From assembly GCA_007674295.1 (NCBI GenBank), contig CM017456.1:1-64000 (forward strand): a DNA stretch of 64,000 nt, read 5' to 3'. How positions within the stretch are numbered: the first letter of the stretch is position 1; each line of letters opens with the position of its first letter. Both the position numbers and the translations under genes were made by a program. Shown here one piece after another: positions 63,086-64,000 of this stretch. The notes below the pieces were generated by a model, which worked only from the letters and a program-made list of their open reading frames with translations, ran no database searches and had not been told where the DNA came from. Origin of the DNA: Antonospora locustae (lineage: Eukaryota; Microsporidia).

Positions 63086-64000
63086 GAGTAGTTAAGAATC
63101 AAGTAAGAAAGGTAAACAGTGCCCTAACCATGTTGAGTATGATCCTCGAGCCGTTCAAGTTGAAGTTCCTGATGTAAAACAAAAAGTTGGTGTTATTTAG
63201 GTTACCACTGCTCTAATTCGAATTGGTTATGCAAATTTGTGAAGGTGACTTTCCAATACTTCGTATACACATAGGGCGTTTAAGAGACTCTAAAATGTAG
63301 AAATACAGATATGTTTGTCTCTATCTCTGCCTGCTGAAAAAAACAGTAAACACTCCAAATTTTATGGCGAGATACAAATAGAACAGAGAGCATGTAATCA
63401 CAGAAGCGTCTGGATCTAATTAAAATTTGACTTACATTGTATGCGTTTTGAAGAATTAACGAATATTCGAAATGTTCTGTAATACTTATTGCAGGCTTGC
63501 GAATTATCGTGTTGAAGTAAACGAAAACAACGCATCAGTGTAATGAGCGGATTTAAATAACAAATGAAAGCGTTCCTGAAATGGTGATGTGGAATCTATA
63601 TGAATAACAATGGAAAATAGTCGGTTTCCTACCAATGTAGATGTAGCCCTACTCAAAACTATTGTTCGATATCATGTTGTATATATTGCCACGAGGCAGA
63701 GAATCCACATTATCAAAAAACTCATCTCTCTGAATAGAATATTGAAAATTGACGTTTTTATTTGTTTCTTATCGTAGTAATTAAGTTTCTTGTGTGCTTG
63801 GTAGACGTAAAGTCTAACTTATCTGCAGAGGCAAAGTATTCGATTCCAAGAGACTTTTTCACAATTATTGGGAGCTTACATGAAAATGGCATTTCGGACT
63901 TTTGTGGGTGCCATCTCGCATGGCCCAAGAATCTTTATTGAATTTGCAAATGACTACAAGCAGTAAGCTTGATCCACATTGCGCGTACTACGATGCAAGA
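63086..64000. other. About 900 bases without a gene at the window end
   Basis: AT-rich with only short frames; no RNA gene or motif recognised. Confidence 0.5.

Noticed and set aside
1..64000. tRNA, rRNA or CRISPR arrays
   Set aside because: No T-arm-like GGTTCRA..C pattern in a cloverleaf context, no rRNA core motifs and no spaced direct repeats were noticed; a covariance-model scan would be decisive for tRNAs.

Overview
The window reads as nuclear DNA of a microsporidian or a close relative. It has densely packed, almost entirely intronless genes with very short spacers, shortened versions of core eukaryotic proteins, and a C-run (CCC to CCCCC) within about 15 bases upstream of most start codons. 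There are expanded secreted leucine-rich-repeat (LRR) genes and no sign of mitochondrial or metabolic biosynthesis genes beyond a few retained ones. The genus cannot be fixed from the sequence alone. Codon use left of 35 kb is moderately GC-rich, while the right-hand genes are more AT-rich.

Layout. (1) 1-11.3 kb is an accessory, decaying region. Two LRR gene types on the minus strand (A: signal peptide + 15 LRRs + a C-terminal domain that looks like the bacterial NEL E3-ligase fold; B: N-terminal tandem repeats with a BTB-like look + 51-residue LRR double units) form an A-B unit that is present twice in tandem. Order on the minus strand is A' (dead, 8.3-7.2 kb), B (split in two frames, 7.0-4.6 kb), A (intact, 3.6-1.3 kb), B' (broken, 1.1 kb to the window edge). 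Beyond them lie a frameshifted 2-oxoglutarate/Fe(II) oxygenase relic (8.5-9.7 kb) and another B-type LRR relic (10.6-10.9 kb). (2) 11.3-35.2 kb is a gene-dense housekeeping block: a helical-repeat protein, HMG-CoA reductase, STE24 protease, RQC2/NEMF, CDC50, APC8/CDC23, eS26, ArfGAP, an R-SNARE, TFIIB, eRF3, a DASH Dad2-like protein, a CXXC zinc-binding protein, dynein LC8, an exosome RNase-PH subunit, a Use1-like SNARE, uL6, an Mpp6-like protein, GDP-mannose pyrophosphorylase, EDC3, eL24 and a secreted DNase-I-fold-like protein. (3) 35.2-60.8 kb is a 25.6-kb extremely AT-rich desert with no convincing gene. Telomere-like TTAGGG motifs lie at its left margin and just beyond its right margin, and remnants of a short dispersed repeat lie within it. 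It is a candidate regional centromere or transposon graveyard. (4) 60.8-63.1 kb carries FCP1 phosphatase, SND2/TMEM208 and SUMO, followed by about 0.9 kb without genes.

Functional grouping. Secretory and membrane traffic (ArfGAP, R-SNARE, Use1, CDC50, SND2, STE24 with HMG-CoA reductase supplying prenyl groups), translation and its quality control (eS26, uL6, eL24, eRF3, RQC2), RNA decay (exosome subunit, Mpp6, EDC3), transcription (TFIIB, FCP1) and mitosis (APC8, Dad2, LC8) are all represented. The probable host-directed products are the A protein (secreted, possible nuclear signal, possible ubiquitin-ligase-derived domain), possibly B, and the secreted nuclease-like protein next to the desert. 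Start codons were refined using first in-frame ATGs and the upstream C-run.
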